This document shows positions 18,657-27,319 of a stretch of 64,000 bases of DNA, in pieces. The notes below the pieces were generated by a model. The model ran no database searches. It was not told where the DNA came from and worked only from the letters and a program-made list of their open reading frames with translations. Source of the stretch: Vallitalea guaymasensis (lineage in GTDB: Bacteria; Bacillota; Clostridia; Lachnospirales; Vallitaleaceae); assembly GCF_018141425.1 (NCBI RefSeq), contig NZ_CP058561.1:4712001-4776000 (forward strand), in the 5' to 3' direction. The position numbers were made by a program, and so were the translations under genes. The stretch's first letter is position 1. The number at the start of each line of letters is the position of its first letter.

Positions 18657-19311
18657 TAGAAATAAGCAAATTACTATTGTGTGTGCATTAATTGTAGTAG
18701 CAATAGTACTCATATATGGTATATTTAAATTATCACAACCAACGACACAATCTGATTTAGATGTTAATGATAAAGAGTCAGAAAAAGTAAAAGTTGAGGA
18801 TATTGATAAAGAAACAACTATTACTGTACCAGATATTAAAACTAACGAACAGAAGGAAGTTAATGATAAAGAAACTGAGAAAGAATTACAGCAAAGGGAC
18901 AATGATAAGGAAAAGGATATACAAGAAGTAAATGTAGAAGTAGAAAAACCAATTGTTCCACCAAAACCCAATTTATCTAAGGAAGAACCGATTAATGAGC
19001 CTACTGAATCAGAAATGAAGCCTATATCTAGTGACGAAGATGGTTTAAAAAGTGGTGATGAGGAAGAAAATACTAAGTCACCTACATATGATATAAAACC
19101 AACAGTAGAAGAAAAGCCGATTGAAAATCCAGTTGTTATTACACCTGATGTACCAAAAGATACTTCAGAAGATAAGGATGAAAATGTAGTGCCAGATAGT
19201 GAAAACCCATTTCTAAAATCACCTTCTAGTATACCCTCTAATGGTGATAGAGGGGAACGTGATAGTTCCAATTATGGTGACGGTGAATGGGGAACAGGCG
19301 ATAAATTTTAG
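18646..19311 (+). CDS. membrane-anchored low-complexity protein
   Basis: A 221-residue protein with one N-terminal transmembrane helix (about residues 8-26) and a long external part rich in Glu, Lys, Asp, Ser and Pro that is probably unstructured. It ends in a Gly/Asp-rich tail. It overlaps the padR-like gene and is followed by a terminator. Such stalk-like proteins often span the cell wall. It could be a wall-spanning component of the transfer apparatus, but no family is recognised. Confidence 0.55.
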   Translation: MKNNRNKQITIVCALIVVAIVLIYGIFKLSQPTTQSDLDVNDKESEKVKVEDIDKETTITVPDIKTNEQKEVNDKETEKELQQRDNDKEKDIQEVNVEVEKPIVPPKPNLSKEEPINEPTESEMKPISSDEDGLKSGDEEENTKSPTYDIKPTVEEKPIENPVVITPDVPKDTSEDKDENVVPDSENPFLKSPSSIPSNGDRGERDSSNYGDGEWGTGDKF

Positions 19312-19340
19312 TTAACATAAAATCATATATATTTAAAAAA

Positions 19341-19367
19341 GTCAATCCATAAATGGATTGGCTTTTT
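19341..19367 (+). terminator. terminator or attenuator inside the transfer operon
   Basis: A 10-bp stem (GTCAATCCAT at 19341-19350, ATGGATTGGC at 19353-19362) is followed by six T residues. It lies 25 bases before the next gene start, so it may lower expression of downstream genes rather than end the operon. Confidence 0.65.
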
Positions 19368-19386
19368 TACGTTAGGAGATGAAAAA

Positions 19387-21393
19387 TTGAAAAAGCTTAT
19401 AACCCTAATAATAATGTTGATTTTATTTTCCACAGTAAATATTTTTGCAAAAGATAATGCTGATAGTGGAAATGGTGATACAAATAATGCATTAAAAGGA
19501 AAAGCATTTTATAGAAGCTCTGAATATATGTATAAAGTTTCTATTTATGTTGGATTAAGTGATGATACAGATATGAATGATAGTATTAATAAGTTTAAAA
19601 GAATAGGAAATCAACCAACATATATTAAACCTAGCAATTTTACTATCCCTAGAAATACCTATGGAACACCAAATAATAAAATTGATTATATTCAAGGTGC
19701 AAGCTTATCACCGGTAACAATTAATGAAGTGATAACAGGTAATGTTCCTCCCATACCAATTACCAATGGTGGAAATATTAACTCTGTAAAATCCTACTTT
19801 GGAGATACTAGAACATTAATTGGAATTATTGATGATATAGCTGAAAAGCAAGGAACAACAAGGGAAGGTCTAGTTCAAAACATCTCATTTACCATTAATG
19901 GTAAGAAAGGTCTTGTTCCTCCAGAAGAAATATTACCAGTTAAATCAAATGGTAAGTATCAAAACAAAGTAGCATGGCTTATTATCTATGAACCAGTCAC
20001 AATTACATATACAAAACCTAATAGTAAAGGGTATAGGCAGCCTATTGCATTTACTGCTACTGAATATGCACTATCTCAAAAGCTAGGATATTTTAATTGG
20101 TTTTGGGGTAAAACTGGTCAATATGTAGCAGGTATGACACATTGTGATTTACCTAATTCTATAGTATTAGAAGAAAGTTGGATAGGTATACCTGTAACAA
20201 AACCTTTAGCTGATGGTGTTTATTGGAGTGATGATAGAATTATTAGTGGTGGTGGTATAGGTATGAGAATGCTTGAACCAAATGGTAGTGATACCAAAGA
20301 GAATGATACAACATATGATTATACCTATAGAGTTAACACAGAAGTAATTACTTCTGTAATAGTAGAAGCTACAAATGGTGATATTACACCTGATAAACGT
20401 CATAATGAAATAGATACGAGAAAAAACTCATATACATATCCTTCTGATAATAAAGCATATGTAACTATAACTGCAAATGGACAATCTACGACTGTACCAA
20501 TAGTCATACCAAGTGGTAATAGTCAATATGCTTGGTTAAAGTGGAGAACTCCTTCAAAGCTATGTGAAGTAACTGTAGATGTAAGTATATCTGGAAATTC
20601 TTCTGCAAGACTTAAAGATGGAAGGAGAAATGAAAGTTTTAAAGTAAAAATTGAAAGCTTATCAGAGAATGAACCACCTGATCCACGTCCAACTGATACT
20701 ATGCCCAACTTTGAAATTCCAGAATTACCAAATCAAGCTGATAAAACCTCAGCTCAATGGGGAATCTATAGTGCAGTATGGGGTGCTGACTATAGATGGC
20801 ATGAAGATTGGAAAAAATATCACAGTGGATGTTATACAAGAACTAATAAGGATGGCAGTACCACAAGAGTTCATAGGTACAAATGGGTAGATGAAGGATA
20901 TTGGGAAGATTATGGTGAATGGGTATATACTTTTACTCAATATACAGCTAGCATTAACGTTACTATGGAATTAGTTCCTGATAGCCATAATCCAAGTTCT
21001 AAGGAACGATATGGAGAATATATAATTGCAAGCGGATATGGTGTAGATATTAAAATAGATGCTGGTATAGCTACTAATGCACCATCAAGTCATTATACAA
21101 AAGCACAAAATGTTGTGACTTACTTTCCTGAATATAGTTATAATATGTATTGGAGATTACTTGAAAAGATAGGTATCAATAAATTTGAATTTAAAAAGAA
21201 TATCTTTTCAACCTTCAATAGTAGAACACACTTTACACCATTACCCTATCCAAATGGTAAATATGAGATATATGCAAACGTAATAGATTGTTGGACACCT
21301 GATGGAATGTTGAGAGTTAATCTAAGTGATAAAGTTATGATAGAAGGAAATGTATATGATGATTGGCATATAGCTCCTAGTTCCATTAATTAG
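19387..21393 (+). CDS. large exported surface protein of the ICE
   Basis: A 668-residue protein with a signal peptide (about residues 1-21, ending near IFA-KD). The rest is beta-rich with many Tyr, Thr and Asn and contains WVDEGYWEDYGEWVYTFTQY near residues 500-520. There is no LPXTG motif or C-terminal anchor. Its place between a wall-spanning protein and an NlpC/P60 hydrolase suggests a surface component of the conjugation or pilus machine, such as an adhesin or tip protein. I do not recognise the family. The start is TTG after AGGAGATG. Confidence 0.6.
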   Translation: MKKLITLIIMLILFSTVNIFAKDNADSGNGDTNNALKGKAFYRSSEYMYKVSIYVGLSDDTDMNDSINKFKRIGNQPTYIKPSNFTIPRNTYGTPNNKIDYIQGASLSPVTINEVITGNVPPIPITNGGNINSVKSYFGDTRTLIGIIDDIAEKQGTTREGLVQNISFTINGKKGLVPPEEILPVKSNGKYQNKVAWLIIYEPVTITYTKPNSKGYRQPIAFTATEYALSQKLGYFNWFWGKTGQYVAGMTHCDLPNSIVLEESWIGIPVTKPLADGVYWSDDRIISGGGIGMRMLEPNGSDTKENDTTYDYTYRVNTEVITSVIVEATNGDITPDKRHNEIDTRKNSYTYPSDNKAYVTITANGQSTTVPIVIPSGNSQYAWLKWRTPSKLCEVTVDVSISGNSSARLKDGRRNESFKVKIESLSENEPPDPRPTDTMPNFEIPELPNQADKTSAQWGIYSAVWGADYRWHEDWKKYHSGCYTRTNKDGSTTRVHRYKWVDEGYWEDYGEWVYTFTQYTASINVTMELVPDSHNPSSKERYGEYIIASGYGVDIKIDAGIATNAPSSHYTKAQNVVTYFPEYSYNMYWRLLEKIGINKFEFKKNIFSTFNSRTHFTPLPYPNGKYEIYANVIDCWTPDGMLRVNLSDKVMIEGNVYDDWHIAPSSIN

Positions 21394-21488
21394 CCATAAC
21401 ATATTTAATTAATATAGATATAAAGATATGTAATATCCACAATAGTAATTTACAATACAATATTAAATTAATTTGAAAGGGGAATTGA

Positions 21489-22688
21489 ATGGCAGTAGAC
21501 CCAGTTACAATAACAAAATTAGCAACAACAATAGAAAAACTTGGCACAGATAAAAATGGGCGGTGGATAATACTGATTGCAGTATTGACACCGCTTATTT
21601 TAGTTTTACTTATACTATCATCACCCTTTGCTATATTTTTTAGTCTCTTTAATGATGGGAGTAGTAATAGTGAGGCGTCTGTACAATTAATCATGCAAGA
21701 GTTACAAAATGATTTAATACAAAAGATAGAGTTTGAACAAAACGATAACAGGATGGATTCTATCCAAACAATAGTAGTAGGTAGTGAAGATAATACATTA
21801 ATTGATAGTTCAATAGATGTGTTATCTTTTTTTAGCGTTATGAATACTACAAAAGATGGGAAACAGGTAGTTTATCTTGATAATAAAGATAAGAAGAAGC
21901 TAGAAGATACCTTTTGGGAAATGAATATAGTACAGGTAGATATTGATAATAAAACAATTATAGATAGTAAAGAAACCACATCTAAAAATACTACAAACAC
22001 ATGCCATAAGATAATTACTATTGATAACCGTTCAGCTAGTGAAATGGCAGTTGAATATGGATTTTCAGATGAACAAAAGAAAATTCTAAAAGAGGTTATG
22101 TTAAGTAGCGATTTAATTATGCCTATAGATACAAAAATGTATCTCTCAACTAAAGAGATAGAGAATATAAAATCTAATTTACCAAAAGACCTAAACATAA
22201 AAAGGAAGACTATAGTTGAAAATGCTCTCAGCTTAGTTGGTAAGGTTAATTACTTTTGGGGTGGTAAAAGTTTAGCCAGTGGTTGGGATGATAGATGGGG
22301 TACACCAACAAAAGTTTATTCGGAAGGAAGTAGTACAACTGGTACTGTTAGACCCTTTGGTCTTGACTGTAGTGGTTATGTTACATGGATATTTGCTAAT
22401 CTAGGATTAGATAAGTCAAATATAGACAAAACCATAGGGCATGGAGCTACAGCCCAGTGGAACTTATCAACAACTATTGATAAATCACTGGTAATAGAAG
22501 GAGATCTTGTATTTCTTGCAGTTCCCAATACAAGAAAAATCAATCACGTAGGTATAATAGTAGGGTTTGATGAAGAAGGTAATATTCTAGTAGCTCATTG
22601 TAATGCCAAGGATAACAATATTTCTGTTGATACAGCAGATGAAGTGGGTTTTAGATACTTTAAAAGACCTGCTATTTTAATAGAATAG
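21489..22688 (+). CDS. NlpC/P60 cell-wall hydrolase of the transfer system
   Basis: A 399-residue bitopic protein: a short cytosolic start, one transmembrane helix (about residues 35-57), a spacer of about 190 residues, and a C-terminal NlpC/P60 domain. The catalytic Cys is in LDCSGYVTW near residue 294, the His in INHVGIIVG near 353, and a third polar residue in VAHCN near 370. Such enzymes cut stem peptides locally so that the conjugation channel can cross the wall. Unlike CwlT of Tn916-like elements there is no visible lysozyme domain. The ribosome binding site is AAAGGGG. Confidence 0.85.
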   Translation: MAVDPVTITKLATTIEKLGTDKNGRWIILIAVLTPLILVLLILSSPFAIFFSLFNDGSSNSEASVQLIMQELQNDLIQKIEFEQNDNRMDSIQTIVVGSEDNTLIDSSIDVLSFFSVMNTTKDGKQVVYLDNKDKKKLEDTFWEMNIVQVDIDNKTIIDSKETTSKNTTNTCHKIITIDNRSASEMAVEYGFSDEQKKILKEVMLSSDLIMPIDTKMYLSTKEIENIKSNLPKDLNIKRKTIVENALSLVGKVNYFWGGKSLASGWDDRWGTPTKVYSEGSSTTGTVRPFGLDCSGYVTWIFANLGLDKSNIDKTIGHGATAQWNLSTTIDKSLVIEGDLVFLAVPNTRKINHVGIIVGFDEEGNILVAHCNAKDNNISVDTADEVGFRYFKRPAILIE

Positions 22689-22701
22689 GAGATGATATTT
22701 T

Positions 22702-22974
22702 ATGAATAAGATAAGAGGTATACATGTTAGAGTAGGTGAGAAACCAGAGGTTATAGAGTTCAAAAATACGTATGAAGAGTATAGAAAATTAGTAGGTGGA
22801 GATATAGAACTTGCCATATTAGATAAGAATGCTGTTATATTTTGTAATGCAGTTGGAAAATTAATAGGGCTTGAAGGAAATAGAAGTCTTGATAATGGTG
22901 ATATCATCGCAGGCAATTTTGTTATCGTGGGGGATGATGGTAGCGGTGAAAGTTTATCACTAACTGATAAATAG
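22702..22974 (+). CDS. DUF3846-like protein, probably shortened by an amber codon
   Basis: A 90-residue product resembling DUF3846 proteins (residues AVIFCNAVGKLIGLEGNRSL, then GDIIAGNFVIVGDDGSGESLSLTD). The frame stays open for 30 more codons after the TAG at 22972-22974, to a TAA at 23065-23067, and encodes IEKYIKRFEEIERYI, which looks like the native tail (a usual continuation of this family is LTDxQIxxYxxRF). A single change from CAG to TAG explains this. The shortened protein keeps the whole core, so it may still work. It lies between the NlpC/P60 gene and the virB4 genes. Function unknown. Confidence 0.7.
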   Translation: MNKIRGIHVRVGEKPEVIEFKNTYEEYRKLVGGDIELAILDKNAVIFCNAVGKLIGLEGNRSLDNGDIIAGNFVIVGDDGSGESLSLTDK

Positions 22975-23069
22975 ATTGAAAAATATATAAAACGATTTGA
23001 GGAAATAGAGAGATACATAATCGTAGCTAATAAAGATATTGACAATAACTATGATATGGAGGAATAACA

Positions 23070-23702
23070 ATGATACTTCCAGTTATTATGCTTACCCTAT
23101 GCTTTTTAGGAAGTATGGGGTATTTTTTTTATACTAAATTAAATCATGAAAATAAGAATGAGGAAAATACAGCTCAGGATTTTACTAATATTGTAGATAT
23201 AAAAGATAACTTTCTTTATACAAAAGATGGATATATTATTAGCTATTTTAGAATTCAACCAATATCTATAGAACTATTATCTCAAAGAGAAAAAGAAAAT
23301 ATGTGTAATATGCTTACAGCAGAGTTATCAAGTATTAGTGAGCCTTTTAAATTTTTAGCCATATCAAGACCAGTAAATATATCAGGATTACTTGAAGAAT
23401 ACTCGGAGATACTTCATAGCAGCAAAGACCATATACAAAAGGAACTATTACGAAAAGAGATTTATGAAATGAATGACTATGCCTTATCAGGAGAAGTGGT
23501 TGAACGTCAATTTTACATAATGTTATGGCAGAAAAATCATGAAGGTGTAGAAAGTGATTTGATTAAAAGGACAAAGGATTTTATGAGACGTTTTGATAGT
23601 TGTGGAATTAATTGTACATTGCTTCAAGATGGAGATATTGTAGGTTTATGTAGTTTAGTCAACAATTCAATATATGAAAGTAATGGGGAGGAATGTAATT
23701 GA
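23070..23702 (+). CDS. VirB4 N-terminal domain encoded as a separate protein
   Basis: A 210-residue protein with one N-terminal transmembrane helix (about residues 2-21). The following domain (FTNIVDIKDNFLYTKDGYIISYFRIQPISIELL, residues 42-74, and ERQFYIMLWQK) matches the N-terminal, membrane-associated domain of VirB4/TraE ATPases. The ATPase core is the next gene, with a 4-base overlap, so the two are translationally coupled and probably form one complex. Splitting of VirB4 occurs in some Firmicute ICEs. It starts with ATG after GGAGG. Confidence 0.7.
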   Translation: MILPVIMLTLCFLGSMGYFFYTKLNHENKNEENTAQDFTNIVDIKDNFLYTKDGYIISYFRIQPISIELLSQREKENMCNMLTAELSSISEPFKFLAISRPVNISGLLEEYSEILHSSKDHIQKELLRKEIYEMNDYALSGEVVERQFYIMLWQKNHEGVESDLIKRTKDFMRRFDSCGINCTLLQDGDIVGLCSLVNNSIYESNGEECN

Positions 23703-25480
23703 AGAAAGAACAAAATCTAAAAATAAATAAAGCACTATTAAGTATAGTAACACCAATAGGATTGGAGATAGAGAGAAATAAGCTTGTTATAGGTGAGAAC
23801 TTAGCTAAGATATACGGTATCGTTAAATATCCTCAAAAAGTAGATTATGGGTGGTTATCAAAGCTAACTAATATAAAAGGAACAATAGCAGGAATAACTT
23901 TTAATCCAGTAGATGGTAGTGATTTCATAGACAGTGTTTCAAGCAGTATTATACGTAACAGAAGTGATGCAGTAAATAATAAAGACCCGCTTCTACAAAA
24001 ACGAGCAGAAATTGCAGCTGTTGATGGGGATAAAATGATTGAAAGTATAGATGGTGATAATCAATCAGTTGGTGCAATGAGTCTTAGTATCATGGGATTA
24101 TCTAAAGGCAATAAGGAATTTGAAAGAGTATGTAGAAAAACACAAAGTAGTATAGCTTCATCTAAATGTAAAGGAAGGGTTTTATCCAATTTACAAGAGC
24201 AAGCATTTAAGAACCTATCTCCATATTATAGAAAAACAAAAAGTATAAATGATATATTACAAAGGGTAATGCCGATGAGTACATTTGTCGGTGGTTACCC
24301 TTTTTCTACAAGTGGATATAGTGATGGTAAAGGTTATTATTTTGCAAAAGATTCAAGTGGAGGGTTAGTTGTACTTGATACTTGGAAACGTGGCGGAGAT
24401 AGGACAAATAGTAACTTCACTATACTTGGAGTTGCAGGAGTTGGTAAATCAACAGTGGTCAAACACCTAGCAATATCTGAATACATGAAAGGAACAAGGA
24501 TACTTTTTATTGATCCAGAAAGTGAGTATCGTGACCTTTGTTTAGCATTAGGTGGAGATTTGATTAATGCTGGTGGAGGAAGTAATGGAAGAATTAATCC
24601 ACTACAAATAAGAGATATTCCTGCAATAGATGAACAAGATGAAATTGAAGGACTAGGAGCAATGGCACTACATTTAAAAAATGTTGAGGTGTTTTTTAAT
24701 TTATATATGAACTTAACAGAGATACAGAAAGCTTTGCTAAAGTCATGTTTAATAGACCTTTATAACCAATTTAATATATTTTGGGATACAGATGTTAAAC
24801 TACTAAAGAATAATGAGTTTCCTATAATGAAGGATTTATATGAACTAATCTTAGAGAAATCAAAGAAAGAAGTAGAGTATAAAGAATTAGCAACACTATT
24901 AAAAGATATTGCAATAGGTGGAGATTCTTTTCTATTTGGTGGTCATAGTAGTATAAAAGCTGAGTCAAGGTGTGTTTGCCTTGATACATTTTCACTTCAA
25001 AATGCAAGTGATAACGTTAAGAAAACACAATATTTTAACTTACTAACATTTTGTTGGAATGAGATGAGTAAGGATAGAACAGAACCTGTATTATTAATAG
25101 CAGATGAAAGTTATCTTATGATTGATCCAAGAGTACCACAGTCATTGGTATTTCTAAGAGATGTAGCAAAGAGAGCAAGAAAATATGAAGCAGGACTAGC
25201 AATAGTATCTCATTCAGTAGTTGACTTTCTGGCTCCATCAATAAAAATGTATGGACAAGCACTTCTTGATATTCCTTGTTTTAAAGTGTTACTTGGAACA
25301 GATGGAAAAAATCTAACGGAGTTAAAGGAATTATATAACTTAACAGATGCTGAAGAAGCCTTGCTTGCTCAGAAAAAAAGAGGAGATGGGTTATTAATGG
25401 TGGGATCTAAACGATTACATGTTGATTTTGATATTCCATCCTATAAGTTTGCCTATATGGGAAATAAGGGTGGAAGGTAA
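23699..25480 (+). CDS. virB4: VirB4-type conjugation ATPase
   Basis: A 593-residue ATPase that energises assembly of the conjugation channel. Walker A GVAGVGKST is near residues 244-252. FIDPESEYRDL follows, Walker B PVLLIADESYLMID is near 461-474, and the arginine-finger-like region VAKRARKYEAGLAIVSHSVVDF comes next. The N-terminal domain usual in VirB4 is encoded by the preceding overlapping gene, so this protein is mostly motor domain. The start is TTG after GGGGAGG. Confidence 0.92.
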   Translation: MKKEQNLKINKALLSIVTPIGLEIERNKLVIGENLAKIYGIVKYPQKVDYGWLSKLTNIKGTIAGITFNPVDGSDFIDSVSSSIIRNRSDAVNNKDPLLQKRAEIAAVDGDKMIESIDGDNQSVGAMSLSIMGLSKGNKEFERVCRKTQSSIASSKCKGRVLSNLQEQAFKNLSPYYRKTKSINDILQRVMPMSTFVGGYPFSTSGYSDGKGYYFAKDSSGGLVVLDTWKRGGDRTNSNFTILGVAGVGKSTVVKHLAISEYMKGTRILFIDPESEYRDLCLALGGDLINAGGGSNGRINPLQIRDIPAIDEQDEIEGLGAMALHLKNVEVFFNLYMNLTEIQKALLKSCLIDLYNQFNIFWDTDVKLLKNNEFPIMKDLYELILEKSKKEVEYKELATLLKDIAIGGDSFLFGGHSSIKAESRCVCLDTFSLQNASDNVKKTQYFNLLTFCWNEMSKDRTEPVLLIADESYLMIDPRVPQSLVFLRDVAKRARKYEAGLAIVSHSVVDFLAPSIKMYGQALLDIPCFKVLLGTDGKNLTELKELYNLTDAEEALLAQKKRGDGLLMVGSKRLHVDFDIPSYKFAYMGNKGGR

Positions 25481-25498
25481 ATAAGGAGAAGACTGATT

Positions 25499-25669
25499 AT
25501 GAAAAAATCTAATATGATAGAAATTATGATATATGTAGTGTTTATTGTCTTGGGTATAATAGCACTTTTTTTCTTTCAGCCAAAGGAAATAGAATTTAAA
25601 ATACCAAGGCAATTTGAAATAAATCAGCAACAGGGAGGAATACAAAGTGATACTTTACTTGACCAGTAA
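25499..25669 (+). CDS. small single-pass membrane protein
   Basis: A 56-codon frame starting with ATG ten bases after AAGGAG. It has one hydrophobic helix (about residues 8-26) and a polar tail rich in Gln, Ile and Lys. It overlaps the start of the next gene by 23 bases. Its position right after virB4 suggests a small channel component. No family recognised. Confidence 0.5.
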   Translation: MKKSNMIEIMIYVVFIVLGIIALFFFQPKEIEFKIPRQFEINQQQGGIQSDTLLDQ

Positions 25670-26630
25670 AATATATATGAATATATTGGATTTCTTGAAA
25701 GATGAAGAAGAAGTTCTTATTAAAAAATATGTAGGTGAATTCAGCCTGAAAGAGTTTTTAGGAAAGTCTATACAGCGATTAGGTCATATAGAAACCATAG
25801 TTATTGATAGAACATGTATAACAGATACTGAGGAACAGATTGTTAATGCAGTTAAAACATTTAAGTTATATAGTAAAATTAAGATAGTATTTTATATGGC
25901 TGAACAAAATGAAAGCCTAGTTCATAATCTAATTGAATTAGGTATATTTAATATTATTACTCAAACAGAAGTTAAAGCTTTAAAAGAGGAAATAAAGATG
26001 TGTTTGTTTGATAGTATGTCAGAAGATTATATTAAAAGAAAAATAGGACTATTGTGTGAAGATGTGCAACAAAGAGAACTGGATTTTAAAGAAAAGCAAA
26101 TTACTATTGGGGTTGTAGGTACACAAAATAGAGTAGGTACAACTACAATAGCTATGCAGTTTGCAAGTTATTTAAAAAGTATTGGTGGAATTGTAAGTTA
26201 TATTGAAACTAATGATAGTGGACATTTAAAGTTAATAGCTGAGTATTATAAAATGCAACAGAATGGTGATGGTTATTTTTACAACGGTATTGCTTATGAG
26301 AGTATAAATTCAATAAATGAAACAGTCTTTGACTTTATGATATATGATTTAGGGGTATTGAATAGTAAAACAGCAAAAGGGCTTATAAACTGTGATATTA
26401 GGATTGTGTGTGGAGGAAAGAAACCACATGAGTTACCATACTTTGAGAAGAGTGTGCTGATGCTAAAGGAGGTTAAGAAGAATATTGTTATTAATGGATC
26501 TAATAATTGTGCTGAAGATACTGTATATGTGGCTATGCCTTGCAATAATATGTTAAATGAAAAATCTAACATGAGGATATTTGGAGATATTACAGAAAAT
26601 TATTTTAGAGGAGATGTAAAAGATGAATAA
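25647..26630 (+). CDS. second CpaE/TadZ-like ATPase with receiver-like N-terminus
   Basis: A 327-residue protein with an N-terminal receiver-like alpha/beta domain (about 1-130) and a MinD-like ATPase domain. The P-loop is deviant, GTQNRVGTTT near residues 158-167, and IYDLG near 230 is the Walker B strand. This two-domain layout is that of CpaE/TadZ pilus-localisation factors, so the element has two of them (the other at 9110). The start is GTG after GGGAGGA. It overlaps the next gene by 8 bases. Confidence 0.65.
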   Translation: MILYLTSKIYMNILDFLKDEEEVLIKKYVGEFSLKEFLGKSIQRLGHIETIVIDRTCITDTEEQIVNAVKTFKLYSKIKIVFYMAEQNESLVHNLIELGIFNIITQTEVKALKEEIKMCLFDSMSEDYIKRKIGLLCEDVQQRELDFKEKQITIGVVGTQNRVGTTTIAMQFASYLKSIGGIVSYIETNDSGHLKLIAEYYKMQQNGDGYFYNGIAYESINSINETVFDFMIYDLGVLNSKTAKGLINCDIRIVCGGKKPHELPYFEKSVLMLKEVKKNIVINGSNNCAEDTVYVAMPCNNMLNEKSNMRIFGDITENYFRGDVKDE

Positions 26631-27024
26631 AGGTGAAGTAATCAATTTAGTATATAAATCAGATTTGAGTAAAAGAGCTATGCTTGTTATTCTATATTTA
26701 ATAAATAGAGCAGATCCCAATATGACATGTTTTCCAAGTGTAAAACGAATAGCACAAGATTGTAGTATCAGCCCAAGAACAGTCCAAAGAGCATTAAATG
26801 ATATCATAGAAACAGGCTTTCTTAAAAGAGAAAGCCGTTTCCATGAAAAAGGTGGACAAAGGTCTAATTATTATACAATTTTAAAAGGTGAAGTAAAGAT
26901 TAGGGAAGAGAATTTGTTCCAAGATGAAATTATTAGGGATGACAATGAGATTAAAGTAGAACAACTTCCTAAAATATCAGTATTTCAACGATTAAAGCAA
27001 TCACTGGGTGTCATCTTGTCATAG
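26623..27024 (+). CDS. helix-turn-helix protein, HTH_36-like
   Basis: A 133-residue protein whose residues 14-82 form a winged helix (RAMLVILYLINRADPNMTCFPSVKRIAQ, then SISPRTVQRALNDIIETGFLKRES). This matches HTH_36 domains found in replication initiators and plasmid regulators. The C-terminal part is short and charged. It is the last gene of the transfer block, with an 8-base overlap with the preceding ATPase gene. A role in replication or control of the element is possible. No replication origin could be identified nearby. Confidence 0.65.
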   Translation: MNKGEVINLVYKSDLSKRAMLVILYLINRADPNMTCFPSVKRIAQDCSISPRTVQRALNDIIETGFLKRESRFHEKGGQRSNYYTILKGEVKIREENLFQDEIIRDDNEIKVEQLPKISVFQRLKQSLGVILS

Positions 27025-27319
27025 GGGCTGAGTAATGTTGACGTACCTTTAATTATACATCTCTATTGGTAGGGGATATTGAAAAAGAAATATTATTAGA
27101 AATTGAGTATAGTGGATTAATGATATATATTAGCTAGAACAATTGATAAGTAGAGTAGTTAATTAGGGAAAAATGATATGTTGTGTGGGGTTAAATGAAT
27201 TGTAAATAACAGATAAAATTGTTTTTAAATATAAAAAGTAGTATAATATGATTGGTTAATATTACATATATTTTAGTCCGATTAATTATAATGATAGTAT
27301 TAAAAAATAATAAAAAAAC
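27025..27319 (+). other. non-coding stretch at the left edge of the defence island
   Basis: About 295 AT-rich bases between the last transfer-block gene and the first decayed defence gene. No open frame of note, no strong hairpin and no clear promoter were seen. Confidence 0.4.

Noticed and set aside
18606-19271. Long open frame on the minus strand opposite the low-complexity membrane protein
   Set aside because: It is Ser/Gly/Phe-rich because it mirrors a Glu/Asp/Lys/Pro-rich gene. It has no ribosome binding site, and the plus-strand gene has a membrane helix, a good start and an operon context.
20651-20890. Short plus-strand frame inside the large surface protein gene
   Set aside because: Out-of-frame shadow without a ribosome binding site; the long frame has a signal peptide and correct start.
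21489-22688. Bifunctional muramidase plus NlpC/P60 enzyme as in Tn916 CwlT
   Set aside because: The region between the membrane helix and the NlpC/P60 domain has no lysozyme-like catalytic motif that I can see.
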